Below are positions 1 to 11,626 of a DNA stretch of 64,000 nucleotides, piece by piece. A program made the position numbers and the translations under genes. The stretch lies in contig JADDOH010002554.1 in assembly GCA_016648135.1 (NCBI GenBank), forward strand, positions 1-64,000. Reading direction: 5' to 3'. Position 1 is the first letter of the stretch; the number at the start of each line of letters is the position of its first letter. This DNA is from Agrypnia vestita. Lineage: Eukaryota > Arthropoda > Insecta > Trichoptera > Phryganeidae. The notes beneath the pieces were generated by a model, which made no database searches, had not been told where the DNA came from, and saw nothing but the letters and a program-made list of their open reading frames with translations.

Positions 1-73
1 TTTTCCTCAATTGTTTTTTTCTTTGCGTCACTCAGTTTACAAAATGAAAAACTTGATGAAAAACTTGAAATAA

Positions 74-1292
74 CGCGTTATTTACGAGTACGAGTTCCAC
101 CGTGGCACCAGTGCTGCAGAAACGGCTCGAAGGATTAATGATGTGTATGGCGACGGTGCCGCAAAAGAAAACACAGTGGGTTTTTGGTTCCAACGTTTTC
201 GTTCTGGAAATTTCGACCTGCAGAACAAGCCCCGTGGACGGCCGGAGACCAAAGTTGATAATGAAGAATTGAAGGCTATTGTGGAAGCGGACCCATCGCA
301 AACCAAATCCGAGTTAGCTGCAGGCTGCGGTGTTAGTGATAAAACTGTTTTAATCCACTTGAAGCAAATTGGTAAGGTGAAAAAGCTTGAAAGGTGGGTA
401 CCTCACGAATTGAGTGAAGCAAATCAACAAACGCGCGTGGACTGCTGCGTTGCATTATTCAACCGGCACAATAATGAAGGGATTTTAAATCGAATCATTA
501 CCTGTGATGAAAAGTGGATCCTGTACGATAATCGGAAGCGCTCATCGCAATGGCTGAACCCTGCGAATCAGCCAAACCATGCCCCAAGCGAAAATTGACT
601 CCAAAAAAGTTACTTGTGAGCGTTTGGTGGACTAGTGCTGGTGTCGTTCACTATAGCTTTCTTAAATCTGGCCAGACGAGTACGGCAGATGTCTATTATC
701 AGCAACTGCAAACCATGATGGAAAAGCTAGCTGCTAAACAACCGAGGCTGGTTAATCGCTCTAGGCCACTGCTGCTTCATGATAACGCTAGACCACACAC
801 TGCACAACAGACGGATACCAAATTAGAGGAGCTTCAATTGGAATGTCTAAGACATCCACCGTACTCTCCGGACCTTGCCCCAACAGATTACCATTTTTTT
901 TCGAAATTTGGATAACTTCTTGCAAAGGAAAAAAGTCAAACTCCGATTGGGGCAGTCCAAACCGCCTTCAGATTGTTGGATTCCGTCGAATGCGTTTTTT
1001 TAGTAACAGGGATCGATGAACTACCTATGAAAAGTCCTTAGGTTATTTTACGGCCGTCAGATATCTTTGTGTATAGTTTCTGGGATTTCATGCCGTGTGG
1101 ATGTGACCTCTTGGCAACGTTTCGGATACCATGCAGGGTCATCAGCCCTGATGATGGACCCTGCAATGGGATCCGAAACGTTGGCCAGAGAGGTCACATA
1201 CACACGGCAGAATATCCCAGAAAACTATACACAGAAAACTACCTATGAGATGGCAAAAGTGCATAGATAGCAATGGTACATACTTTGATTAA
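74..1292 (+). pseudogene. Broken mariner transposase, split by a later foldback insertion
   Basis: This is a nearly full-length mariner (IS630/Tc1-mariner superfamily) transposase, the enzyme that cuts and pastes its own element at TA sites. The N-terminal part reads in one frame from about 74 to a stop at 596-598 and includes the first catalytic Asp in ITCDEKW. The frame shifts near 570-590 and continues to 915, with the second Asp in HDNARPH and the third in APTDYHFF, spaced exactly 34 residues apart (D,D34D). A run of T at 893-901 shifts the frame again. Residues resembling AVQTAF..GIDELPM follow to 1030, and after the insertion at 1031-1236 the same protein resumes with LPMRWQKCIDSNG to a TAA at 1290-1292. 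An in-frame TAA also sits at 71-73. All catalytic residues survive but never in one frame, so it is dead. The 5' terminal repeat is not visible and probably lies outside the window. Confidence 0.92.
1031..1236. mobile_element. Foldback element with hammerhead-like cores, inserted in mariner
   Basis: This is an inverted-repeat insertion of about 206 bp in the mariner 3' coding end. It is flanked by a 12-bp target duplication, AACTACCTATGA, at 1019-1030 and 1237-1248; removing one copy plus the insert restores the mariner reading. The arms (about 1067-1125 and 1175-1234) are near-perfect complements beginning TGTGTATAGTTT. The centre holds CTGATGA at 1148-1154, a hairpin GGACCC..GGGATCC, and GAAAC at 1175-1179. 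A second such core runs on the minus strand at 1145-1119. The long target duplication suggests retrotransposition and not cut-and-paste. Relatives lie at 30435-30690, 33175-33350, 46025-46180 and 51120-51311. Confidence 0.8.
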
Positions 1293-1540
1293 ATAAATAT
1301 ATTATAATAAAAAAAATCGGCTTTATGTTCCTCCCATACTAAACGCCAATTTCATATGTAAGGACCTAATATATAGACTATACAATAATTCTTATGAGCC
1401 TTTTTTAAAAAATAAAAAGACATTTCTCAGACCGAATGTTGAAGATTTTTCGTCGGCAAATGTTTTGCGTCCGTCGAGCATCCCACACATAACTCTTATT
1501 AAACTTATTTTCCACTAATTAAGACAAATTTCAGAAGTCT

Positions 1541-2183
1541 CACAAAGACGAGAAACTATTTATATGAGAGACATGCATGAAAGTCTTTTTATATGATGGC
1601 CGAGAGTTTACAACCTCTATGTAGACGTAGAGGTACATAGTATAGAAATATAACTACCAGCTTAAATCTATGTACACCATCTATTTAGAAAATACTATAT
1701 ATGCCTCTATCATAGTTCCATCAAATAAACGAAAGGTTTTCAGATTTGGAACATATGATGGGTATAAAAGCAAAGGCAGCAATATCCAAAAAAAAATTAA
1801 AATGTTTTGAATGCACTTACCAAGGATTACTAATTTAAAATGTACTGAATATTAGATTTTATGTATCTATCCCTTCCAAGATTACGTTTCCTTTAAATTT
1901 ATAAGCTATATTTTCTATGAAATCTCGAATACAGTACATTATAAATTAGTAATCTTCGATGACGACATTTAATTATTTTTGGATATGTCTGCCTTTACTT
2001 TAATATCCCACATATACTCATATATAGGTAGAACTTTCAAAAATTGGTAATATGTGGATGTTCTTACGATTGAATTGGTGAACGTTGCATAGACCATTGT
2101 AGAGTGATCGCTTAAACCAGCTCTTTAAAAAGCTTCCGTCCATGTTTCTCATATAAATAGTTTCGTCTCTGTGAGTCTTCCAT
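1541..2183. repeat. Foldback repeat with outer arms, hosting a MITE
   Basis: Sequence at 1541-1585 (CTCACAAAGACGAGAAACTA...) is the diverged reverse complement of 2137-2183. The inner right arm (2040-2135) is related to the right arm of the neighbouring foldback at 3119-3284. A 250-bp palindromic MITE (1759-2009) sits in the loop. No coding capacity is seen. The stretch 2299-2368 just outside it is shared with 57995-58090. Confidence 0.65.
1759..2009. mobile_element. Palindromic MITE, GGGTATAAAAGC family, copy 1
   Basis: The ends are GGGTATAAAAGCAAAGGCAG at the left and its diverged complement ending ..TTTAATATCCC at the right. The body is largely self-complementary. Two other copies lie at 26448-26657 and 53349-53797. 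This copy keeps the stretch TATGTATCTATCCCTTCC at 1861-1878, which in copy 3 is split by a SINE. Confidence 0.8.
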
Positions 2184-2380
2184 AATTTATCTTAATTAAT
2201 TAAACATCCCTCTGGGAACAAAACTCAGTAACTATATTCTCAGAACATATGTACCTACATATAAAAATATTGGCAAACGTAAAAAGTGTCATGTACATTC
2301 AGAATATTTAGAGTATGTTCAAATTTTTTAAGAACACTATTGGATTTTATCCCCAAGAGACATCATTCATAAAGATATTT

Positions 2381-3284
2381 TATAGAGACGATGCTACTTT
2401 TTTATATGGGAAATTAGGTATGAAAGTCTTTTTTGGAGTCCATAGGACTTACGACCTATTATATGGCTGGCTTAAGTGACCACTTTACAATGTAAGGTTC
2501 ACCTATTCCATCCATGATAAACCACATCTATAATTTTTTTGCAATTTGTATACCTATATGTTTTTAATATTCACACCTTCTTACATATATGTGCCGTATA
2601 TTTTCTATCGCCACATTTGTTTTAAATTTTTGTCATTCTCTGCTCAAAACTATACTGGAGGGAATGGTAGAGGGAAAGATTGCCAGAGGGCGCCCTCGCC
2701 GTGAATATCTTGAGCAAGAGTGCCAAGATATGAATTGTGCCTCCTACACAGAGCTGAAGAGGATCGAAGGAGACCGAGCGGAATGCAGAAGGAGATGTGC
2801 TTTGCTTCAAACCAATCCCACGGATTGAAACCAAGGAAGGAAGGATAAACCAGTACAGATGTACTGGTCTAAAAAGTAGTTAAAAAATTGAAATAATTTT
2901 CAGGCGTATTCTTGTGTATTTGTTAATAATTCGAAAGAATGTTATATACATAGGTATATGTATAAAGAAAATTGCTTTAAAAATCAATCAATCAAAAATA
3001 GTGATATCTCTTTACCAATGGCGGCATCTGTACTGGTTTATGGGAATGACAATATATCTTACCACAGGTAGCGGTAAGAAATATTGTCATAAAAATACAA
3101 CACACATATGAAAAATGTATACAAATTACAAAAAATTGATAGATGTGGTAGTCTATCATGGGTGGAATTGATGAACGTTACATTGTGTAAAGTGATCACT
3201 TAAGCCGGCCATTCGATAGGTCGTAAGCCCAAAAAGTCTTCCACACCTACTCTCCCATATAAAAAAGTAGTTCGTCGCTTTTAT
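2381..3284. mobile_element. Long-armed foldback element
   Basis: The left arm 2381-2570 and right arm 3103-3284 are inverted repeats about 180 bp long with roughly four in five bases matching by eye; shared landmarks are CTACTTTTTTATATGGGA, CTTACGACCTAT and GGCTTAAGTGA. The loop carries a non-LTR retrotransposon remnant (2655-2828). No transposase is seen, so any mobility would have been non-autonomous. Confidence 0.7.
2655..2828 (+). pseudogene. LINE 3' end (C-terminal tail of an RT polyprotein)
   Basis: An open stretch reads LEGMVEGKIARGRPRREYL, then about 38 more residues to a stop at 2826-2828. The GK..RGRPR motif followed by a basic, Arg- and Cys-rich tail is typical of the extreme C-terminus of RTE/L2-like non-LTR reverse transcriptases, where one often sees WFGHV..RM..R...K....G.RGRGRPR. 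The catalytic domains are absent, so this is a 5'-truncated remnant caught in the loop of the foldback element. Confidence 0.7.
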
Positions 3285-3730
3285 TATTTTTTTTCCTTAT
3301 TTTAGTAATATCAACAGTACAATTTATTATAATTATACAATGTATTGAACAGTTGGAAAACAACAGAGATCAATGGCATAACATAAAATATTAGAGTTAC
3401 AGCAAAACAGAAAAGAACAATGACATTATTGTTATTGTTCTTTTGGTTTTATAACCTATTAGAAAGAGTATTTAATAAAACATAGTAAACAAAATCGTAT
3501 AAGAAAAAAAAGAAAAATTATGGAAAGATAAACGTTACACGTAGAGATATAAGTAGAAGGAATATATGTTTATTTTTAAATATTAGCAAAAATAATACAT
3601 ATACGAAGAAATTCAGAAAGGACAAGAGCAAAACATTAAGGAAAAAAAATTGAGAGATAGGAGTGAGAAGAGGATGTGGAGAGAGGTGGCTGGGATGCTC
3701 TATGAGACATCTATAATATATTATGAACGT
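3285..3730. other. AT-rich intergenic stretch
   Basis: I see A/T-rich sequence with homopolymer runs and short open frames of low-complexity composition. No gene, RNA or recognisable repeat. Confidence 0.5.
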
Positions 3731-4079
3731 GCACATGTTTGCGCGATAGTTGCAATGTCACGCCCATGTTCATGCGTCAGGCTAAGGCCGACGGCACACT
3801 ACGCGTTTCTTTCGTCGCGTCTTTGACATTGCGGAACGCCGCTACATTTCTTTTCATACAATATGCGCTTATCGAACACACTGAGCGGATCATCGGTCGA
3901 TCCGCTGGAGGAACGCTCGCTTCGGCGTCTGTTCGGTCCTTCGACCGCGGAACTTACGTCAACGTAACATTAGTGACGTCGCGTCTCATGTTTTTAAATG
4001 CAAAGCGCCACACTCGATGGTTCGTCCGTATGTGTGTTTGTTGCGGATTTGCGACGGATTTGTGAATATGCGGGGCTAA
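3731..4079 (+). promoter_or_regulatory. Putative CpG-rich promoter / 5' UTR of the ankyrin gene
   Basis: The 350 bp before the start codon become abruptly GC- and CpG-rich compared with the flanking intergenic DNA. They hold two CRE-like sequences (TTACGTCA near 3953-3960 and TGACGTCG near 3974-3981) and repeated CGATCCGC-type words near 3890-3905. No clear TATA box is visible near the expected distance. A promoter here is inferred from position and composition. The open frame at 3739-4065 looks like a by-product of GC content. Confidence 0.45.
4068..4079 (+). promoter_or_regulatory. Three-codon uORF abutting the main start
   Basis: ATG CGG GGC TAA (Met-Arg-Gly-stop) ends at 4079 and the main ATG begins at the next base. 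If the 5' UTR includes this region, ribosomes would terminate directly in front of the ankyrin start. The sequence is certain; its use depends on the transcription start. Confidence 0.4.
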
Positions 4080-4301
4080 ATGTCATCCCGTGTTGCAGTG
4101 GTGGACGCCCGGCGCTGGGCGCGCGGCGGCGACGTGGAGCGGCTGCGCGAGGCGGCGCTGGGCGGGCACGCGCACCGCCTGCTGGGGCTGGCCGCGCCCG
4201 GGCAGCGCGCGCGCGCCTTCCTGCGCGACCTGCCGCAGCTGGCGGCCAAGTGCGACCGGCTGCACGCCGCCGTCACCGAGGGATCCCTGGCCGGCCTCGA
4301 G
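4080..4301 (+). CDS. Multi-ankyrin protein, coding exon 1 (residues 1-74)
   Basis: This is the first coding exon of a host ankyrin-repeat protein, a class of helical-repeat proteins that bind other proteins. The ATG at 4080 is the first in frame because TAA lies directly 5' at 4077-4079. The exon ends in GAG before GTGAGC (4302), a good donor, phase 0. It encodes a helical N-terminal segment (RRWARGGDVERLREA) and, from residue 61, LHAAVTEGSLAGLE, the opening of an ankyrin repeat completed in exon 2. By hand count about four fifths of the bases are G or C, against AT-rich introns. There is no signal peptide or membrane segment. The N-terminal part aligns with exon 4, which shows an internal duplication. 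I do not recognise the gene. A MITE begins only 66 bp past the donor. Confidence 0.85.
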
Positions 4302-4367
4302 GTGAGCGGACCGAACAGAACACAGTCCACAGCTTTTGGATGATCAAACTCGAGTTACTATTCATTG

Positions 4368-4975
4368 TACAGGGTTATTTGGAAAACATTAATAATCTCG
4401 CAGGACTATATTGGGCGTTTCTTCATTGGCCGACACGGCACGACACGGCCCGGCATCGGCAACGGCCCGGCACCGACAATTTAAATCTCTCTAAACTGTA
4501 TGAGAAAATGCCAGCGGCCAATGAAGAAACGCCCATTCCTGCTTTAATTACGAGTTAAAAATGTTCGAGCAATCATTAATAGTTAGTTATGAAGATATGC
4601 GACATCTAGTTTTCCTTTTTTTTCAATATTTCTGACTTATTTTTTGTAAAACGTTGGACTATCATTATAGTTACTTATATAGAACATTAAAAATGCATTC
4701 CCTTTAATACATAAAACAATAAAAACCCTCCAATTCCAATTGGAATTTTATCATTTTATTTAACTTGTATTGAAACGAATGAGTTTTTCGTAATCGATAT
4801 AAGTTACTGTAATAAATAGTTCAACTTCAGAAATATTGAAAAATAATGTGAACTTTGATATTACGTGTCTCCATAACTATTGATATTTAGCAATGGTAGA
4901 TGATCATTTTCGACTCATTATCAAGGCAGAAATTAACCTGTAAAGTTTTTGCTACTAGATATGTGACACCCTGTA
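4368..4975. mobile_element. Palindromic MITE, TACAGGGT family, copy 1
   Basis: It starts TACAGGGTTATTTGG and ends ACACCCTGTA. The arms are complementary over most of their length, including GTAAAACGTTGGACTA on one side and the matching region near 4815-4850 on the other. Other copies lie at 53988-54486 and 55087-55627, with half copies at 39937-40096 and 52855-53010. A 122-bp hairpin element interrupts the left arm. Confidence 0.8.
4413..4534. mobile_element. GC-rich hairpin MITE nested in the MITE
   Basis: A perfect 20-bp inverted repeat (4413-4432 and 4515-4534; GGGCGTTTCTTC...) encloses 82 bp rich in CGGCACGACACGGCCCGGC-type words. It is flanked by ATT on both sides (4410-4412 and 4535-4537). 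Comparison with copy 55087-55627, which reads ACTATATTCCTGCC without interruption, shows the exact insertion point. Confidence 0.75.
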
Positions 4976-5030
4976 TGTATTAACGTTAAAGAGATCAACT
5001 ATTTTTTAGTAGCTTTAGTAATTTTCACCT

Positions 5031-8000
5031 TGTGATGATCCAGATAGATAGAGGGTCTTCCTAAAGTATTAACGATGAATTTTGTATTAATAATTTATTT
5101 AAAATGTCGATGCTTACTCGTCGCGAGTTGATATTTAATTTTAACTATTATATTCAATTAATTTGCCAACTCCTGGCCGCGGCTAACAATGTGATGAATC
5201 CTATGGGGTGACCCGTCAAAATACGTCGTGGTAAATAATATTAAATAATATAAATTTCATTGCAATGAATAAAGTCATTTGCCGTATGATGTTAGTGAAA
5301 ATAGTTGTACGGCTCGGGTGGCAACGGCTGAGGTCGACAGATACGCTGTAGCTATAAAAGGATCGCGGAATAAAATATTATACCTTCTTGAAATATTATA
5401 AATAATGTATTCTATACAATATTAATACTCTGCCTGTGCTAACTATACATTTAACTAAAATATATATTATTAACTGGAAATAATTATTCTGTGAAAATTG
5501 CGCTTTTGAATGCAATATTAACTAAAAATATTAACTAAAAATATTTCTAACATCTTGGGTTCGCAGACGAAATCGATAATACCTAATGCCCTTTGCATTT
5601 ACTAAGTATATTACCTAAATAGCCACAGCTATACCATCCTGTCCGTCAGGGACGAAACATAAAACACAGTTATATTCCTAAAAGTGCTACCTCTTACGCG
5701 ACAAAAATACCTATTGCAGTCGGGCTATGAATATGAACTATTTCCGCCTCATAATGGCGCCTGGAACCAATACTAAAAACCTCACTAGAAATAATAAATG
5801 CGACTAAATCTCGATAAATACAATATATACTATTCGTAATACGTCGTTGAATTGGCACATGAATCGTCTAATGGATGAAGGACCCCGTTGTGTATCGTAA
5901 TAACTTCAAATTCTTTTATAGGAGCAGTGTGGAAACAATTGCATAATATTACGTAATAAAAACATCTAACGAACCTAATAATCTATACATTTATGTTACA
6001 ATAAAATACGTTCACCAGAAGAATTCGTGTATTAGAAATAAAACATTTCCGTTTGGAAACAACCCAATAAAATCAATCGAACGGCATAAAGAGGAGAAAT
6101 TCACATATTAAATAACACTGAAACTAATAATTTTAAACACTTTGTATTAGCAAATTCTTACCTTGAATGGTTTCGTTCTAGACGTGCATGAACCTGTTCA
6201 TATTAATTCCGTGGGAAAATAATACATATATTTTCTATCTACGAAATAAGACATTTTTGAAGCAAAACTTCTTTATAAATAAGTAGATAAGGTCTCGGGG
6301 ATGGTTTGTTCGAAAGGATTCTACAACAGCCCGTGAGTTTATATGAAATAATAGTTTCTTTGAATGCTAAATTTTGGTTTTTTAAACCCTCAGCATCTCT
6401 GCTGAGAGGGGTTGAGGCTCCGCGCCCGCCTAAACCCGGTGGCCGACTTCCTAAGTGACTAAACGGCCCCCCTTGTTCCTCCGGAACTTACTGCATCCCG
6501 AGACTCTATCTCTTCTTTACGAGATGTGATCCTGTGACGCCTCTCTTTTAGGCTTATGATTGAGATGTACGTACTCTTTTGGTACGAGTTTCTGATGATG
6601 GGTGTTGTCTTGAGGCGCCTTTCTTTTAGGCCGGTGTTTGAAGAATCACGTACTCTTTTGGTACAAATTGATGACGACATTAGCCTCCTTTGCGGGCATA
6701 GTCAGCGATGTTACAAATTATTGTGCAATCTCATTATGCCTTTTCAGAGCGGCGTCCCACGATTCTGCATCTTGCAACATTTACTTTGGACAAATGTTAG
6801 AGTGTTAGTAACATATTTATAATATCCCAGCTATTCCATATGAGTGAATGATTTTTATATTTATTCTGGCCCTGTCTTTCTTACAGAGGACGAAATAGAA
6901 GTTAACGTTTTCTATCAAGGTTTTACAGCATTCAAGCATGGAAATCCTTCCAAAGACAAAGGGAACCTTTTTGTTGGTTTAAGTAGTTTGCGCCAGATGA
7001 GGTTAGGTGGTCGGTTTATTGACGACCCCGAGCAACAAGGAGGACCCCGCCTTTAAGGGGCCCTGCAGGGGCTTGTGCGGGTTCCACGCCCAAGTGCCGG
7101 CAATCATCCACCCCTCAGCCAGCTAGGCTAACACAAACCAGATATCCCCAATCTTTAGTTAGACTTCCCCATTCTGTCCTTTACTCGTCATTCTGAAGCT
7201 ACTTGTTAAGCTAGATGTACCGAGGTACTCAAATCATAAAGAGTTAACTGAAGACCGGATTGCGCAATACTTATGCAATACAGTAATTATTATAATGCTA
7301 CTAATTAATTCATATAGAAATCCGTGTATTCAAATTTTAGCATAAACGGTATGAAATTCGCTTTGCATAAAAATACACCCGTTTGGAACGGAAGTCTTGT
7401 ACGATTTGAACCAATATCACACAAGCAATCGTGATATTTAATTACACATAATTATTCCGAACTCAAATATTCCCAAAATAAATACATTTCGATAGTGAAA
7501 ATAATTAACCGTAATAGATAATATGAATATGATCCTTAGCTGTTACTCTTTGTGGCGGAATCCTCCTTCTGGTGCTGCGGGATGGTGGAATCTCTATACT
7601 TCGCCGCTGCAAGACCCGCTTTCTCTCAAGCTGGCAGCTCCTTTGCTCGCAACTGATGATCTGGAACTCGGGGCTCCGTCGGTAGTCTGTTGGGCAGCGC
7701 TCCCGCTCGCAAGTCTGGTCTCGAACTGAAGGGGCTGAGTACATCGTGTTCGCTCCTTTTATAGTAACGATTTCACCATACCTCTGAAATCCACGCTAGT
7801 GCAGTGACTCATCCTATGCACGATGACCTCACCGCCGGCGCTCGCCATTGGCCGGATTCAGTCACCAGGACGGTCGCCTCCGGCTCAACCCGTCGAAGGC
7901 AAAGCGCGCCTGTGATTGGTCCGTTTCGTTAAAATAATAGTTAAGCACCCGCTACACGCGAGACTTACTGTTCTGATTCATAAATAATAAAGGCTCGTTC

Positions 8001-8296
8001 GCACCTACTCACAAGGTCGAGTCTATTAGGATTGGCAAACGATATTAATTTAACACAGAATTATATCTATGGTATAATAAAGATCTAAGAAATATTACTT
8101 GTATAGCTGAATATTCAATATTTTGTTAGCCTCTTGTAATACATAGAATCTTAAGAAGAAATATATCAGGCTTTTACTTTTAAACGATTCCAAACAGAAG
8201 AAATATATTTTTGATGTCCATACTTGACTTTTTTTGAATATTATTATTTTAAGATTTTCTAAATTTATTAAATCTATCTCTATGTCGACCATCACA
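5031..8296 (-). repeat. LTR (3' LTR in element orientation)
   Basis: It is a 3266-bp repeat with TG..CA ends and an imperfect terminal inverted repeat TGTGATGRTC. It holds short tandem-like words (GTACTCTTTTGGTAC twice, CTTTCTTTTAGG twice) near 6540-6665, a GC-rich patch at 6385-6480 and another at 7540-7930 including CGCCATTGG. Open frames of up to 88 codons are conserved between the LTRs but resemble no protein family I know. Confidence 0.85.
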
Positions 8297-8307
8297 GCTT
8301 CCCCCTT
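8297..8307 (-). promoter_or_regulatory. Polypurine tract next to the LTR
   Basis: On the minus strand AAGGGGGAAGC lies directly before the TG of the LTR. This is the position and composition of the plus-strand primer in LTR elements. Confidence 0.65.
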
Positions 8308-11300
8308 ATTTAGAGAGAGGAATGATCTATCAGACCAAGCCTATCTGCTAAATAACCCAATAGGATAGTATATCTCGTGATACTTATCAAGAGTTTCTAA
8401 AATTCCTTTTAAAATAAATCGTTGTTCTTATCAGTGCCAAATTCTTTTTCAATGGAACCTTCTTTGCCTATTTAAAGCTACTGTAAACCATCTGCCTGTC
8501 ATTCAAATGAAAAGTGTACAACTAATATAAATATAAGATTTGAAAGCGAAAGGGACTGTATATAATTTTTTCAATTGACTGAAAAGGTTCGATTCTTCAT
8601 AATCGATTGAATGCCTCAGTAATCTCATTATTGTGTCTGCTAACCACTCAAGTTCCATCCTGTTATCAACACTTAAAAGGGACGCTCCTTCCCCCACTTT
8701 GTTATCCTCCTTGCTTCCCTTACAATGGTACACTCCTAGTGTTCACCACCTCGCAACTCTATACTACTTTCCCCAGCATATACCTCCCTTCCCCCAGAAT
8801 ATACTCCCACTAACACTCCCCACATCCCCTTCAAGCTATACCAACTCAACCGAGTAAATATTGACTGTATATTTCTCCTATCAAATGCGAGCTACGAAAA
8901 ATTTGAAGTTCCAGAATTAAGATAACCTATGAATTAATGTACAATCTATTCATATAAATTTAACAACCAGCTTCCTAATATATAGAGCAAACCCTTCGAT
9001 CTCAATATCCTCCGTACACGAGTAAGCATGATGACGATGATGCTTGCTATCCACTCTAAAAAGAAAAGGTGCAGCCCGCCTCCAAATTTTCTAATGACTA
9101 GTCGCAAATGGACAAGCCCCTTCAATAACCGTTGGGCGTCGTTTCAACTAACTGTCCAGCTAACCCTCAAAAGAGATGCCCAAAGACGATGCATATTTGT
9201 TAAAGAAGTAGAGCTTCAACCATAACCCAGTTGTCAAGAAGGTTTCCAATAACTATTCCTTACTAACCTGTCTTCCCCCAAATTGTTAAGCGTTTGTCAA
9301 ATAATCAGGCGCGACTCCTCCGTATAACTGTAATATCGTTCCTCCCAAAACTTATTGAAAACCTAAAACAACTTTATTAATATGTTCCGTATTCATCATC
9401 CCCATACTTATATGTAACATAACATTATAAAATTTTTAAGTGTTCCTTTAACAACGCGAACATGTTTAACGAAGTACACTGTTACAAATCAGAAGAGGTG
9501 AACCCTAATATCTGTACTAGCTGTAGTAGTCATCACCAACACTGATACCCACAGAAGATGTATGTGTGTAACTGAATCAAGAATTCCTAACGTATAATTC
9601 GGTTTGCTATACGACTGGAATCTATTCAAGATCCAAACGTCCAACCTTTCTACCTCAATCTAAAAGTAATGCCACGACGACGCATGAAGGTGGATGAAGC
9701 TAATGATTTCGTTATGCTACTACTATTTAATCTACTAAAAATCTATTTTCAAAATTTTTTTTTTTTCAAAATGTTCCAGAAGAATTCAAAAGCTCTCCTG
9801 AAAAATTTCTTTTTTATTTTATTTTATCACTATTCAAAAGGATTTCTACATACACCCAATGTATAGTAAAAACAATAAATGCTTTATCAATCATAGCGTT
9901 ACGATTTCTCAAAACTTGAAGAAACTCACATATCGTTAATTCCGGATTTACTTTTGTATTATTTCCAAGAAGATTGCGCCTAAAACTAAAACAATCCTTA
10001 TATAGATACGTACGAAATTTGAAGTAGTGAGATGTTTATTTCTACTCTGCCTATAAATAAGCTATATCAACGTATATTGTAATATAATATTTATTAATGA
10101 AGATAAAACAATTTCAATTAACGTTGCAATGAAGCGAAACAAAGGAATATATATAAAAAAAAACAAGTCCAATTTTTAATTATTCGTTACTAAGAGTATA
10201 TATATATTGCGCTCTCTATTACCGCTTCCTATAGACTAATACTAGCGAAGGCTCAAAACTTTCTCTGATTTCCGCTAGATGGCGGTAGTATGACCATTTT
10301 AATTCATATGCCAGGCCGTCTTGTAAATAAAAATGGAAGCAATTTTATTCTTGTAATTCAAATCAAAATAATTTTAGATCAAAACAAGAAACTCAAATAA
10401 TTATTTCGTGCAACAATACGCGTCTGTGTTTATATTACGAACAAGTCTATCAATCCTGCATACAACAAAGAAATTATAATTAGTTTGAATAACCAGAACC
10501 GTATATAACTGTGTATAACAATTAAGAACACATTTAGATAATTAGAATAATTAAGAACCATAATAAATCAATGAAAGAAATTTTTTTTTTTTTTCAATTA
10601 ATTCAGCAACATTGTAGATTGACATTTTATTTTTAAGGACAATTTGCAATATAACACCTTGACGATAAAAAGGTATCTCCGAAACATGCACGTGAAAGTT
10701 ATCAAATAATATAAGTAGATTTGTACGGATACTATAATCAATTAATTTTTAATATAATGTAAAAATTTAGCTGAATTTAAAGATCTTTTTTTTTTCCAAA
10801 TATAGAAACCCTTTTTAATATCCATAAGACAAATATATAACAAGTGTGGATTTATTTAATTTACATTAACCTTAATTTAATTAAAATTAATTTACATTAA
10901 TTTTTAATTATGAAACCAGATGGATAATTATTAAAATATTTTTCGCATTTGTATCATAAAAGTACATAACCGAAAGAGAAAAGTAAATATTATAAAACAT
11001 CGGATTTATAATTTTTTTTATAAAATAAAATATATATCAAATGTTCACATGGCAAAATCCGTTTAATATAATTCTTGTGTACCCCGTATACTAAAAGTTT
11101 TCGTTTTTATATCTTCTTTTCTTTTATATTCATATATTCTCGTGTTTATATTTTCTACTAAATTGTTATCCGGTTTTTATATTTATTTTTACTTTTATAT
11201 TTTCTGCTATTATTATTAATTACTATTGCATAACTCGTAAGCGAAAATATTTGCCACTGAACAGATTTTATCTAGCGTGGGTTAATTATTAGTTTATATT

Positions 11301-11626
11301 AATATAAGAGATTAAATTAAAACCGAATTTTAAGCTATCATAAACCCTCCGTGGCGCGCGCTGAAATCTGTCGCGGTGATCTGCCCGCATTCCAAGTCTA
11401 TATTTCTTTCCATTTCTTCGGGCGCGACCTGTCCACATCCGCGAAGCAAACAGTCTGTTCATATACGCCCGACCGCGATAGTCAAACTTATCAAACGCTA
11501 AATGCTCAAACGTCTTGGGTCTCTGCCGCATCTTCCACGCTTGTGCCGAAACGTGTCCGCTCGGGTTTTATAGGGAAACCGTCGCCGGTCTTTCTAACAC
11601 GCAGCGCTCGCAAACCCGGCGGCTTT

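Noticed and set aside
3739..4065. A 108-codon open frame just upstream of exon 1
   Set aside because: It lies in the GC-rich promoter-like block, ends before the true start, shows no domain and depends on composition alone.
3998..4558. A 186-codon frame overlapping exon 1 in another phase
   Set aside because: Its Ala/Arg/Gly-rich sequence is the shadow of the GC-rich exon 1, and it continues into a MITE. The 4080 frame has the donor and phase match.
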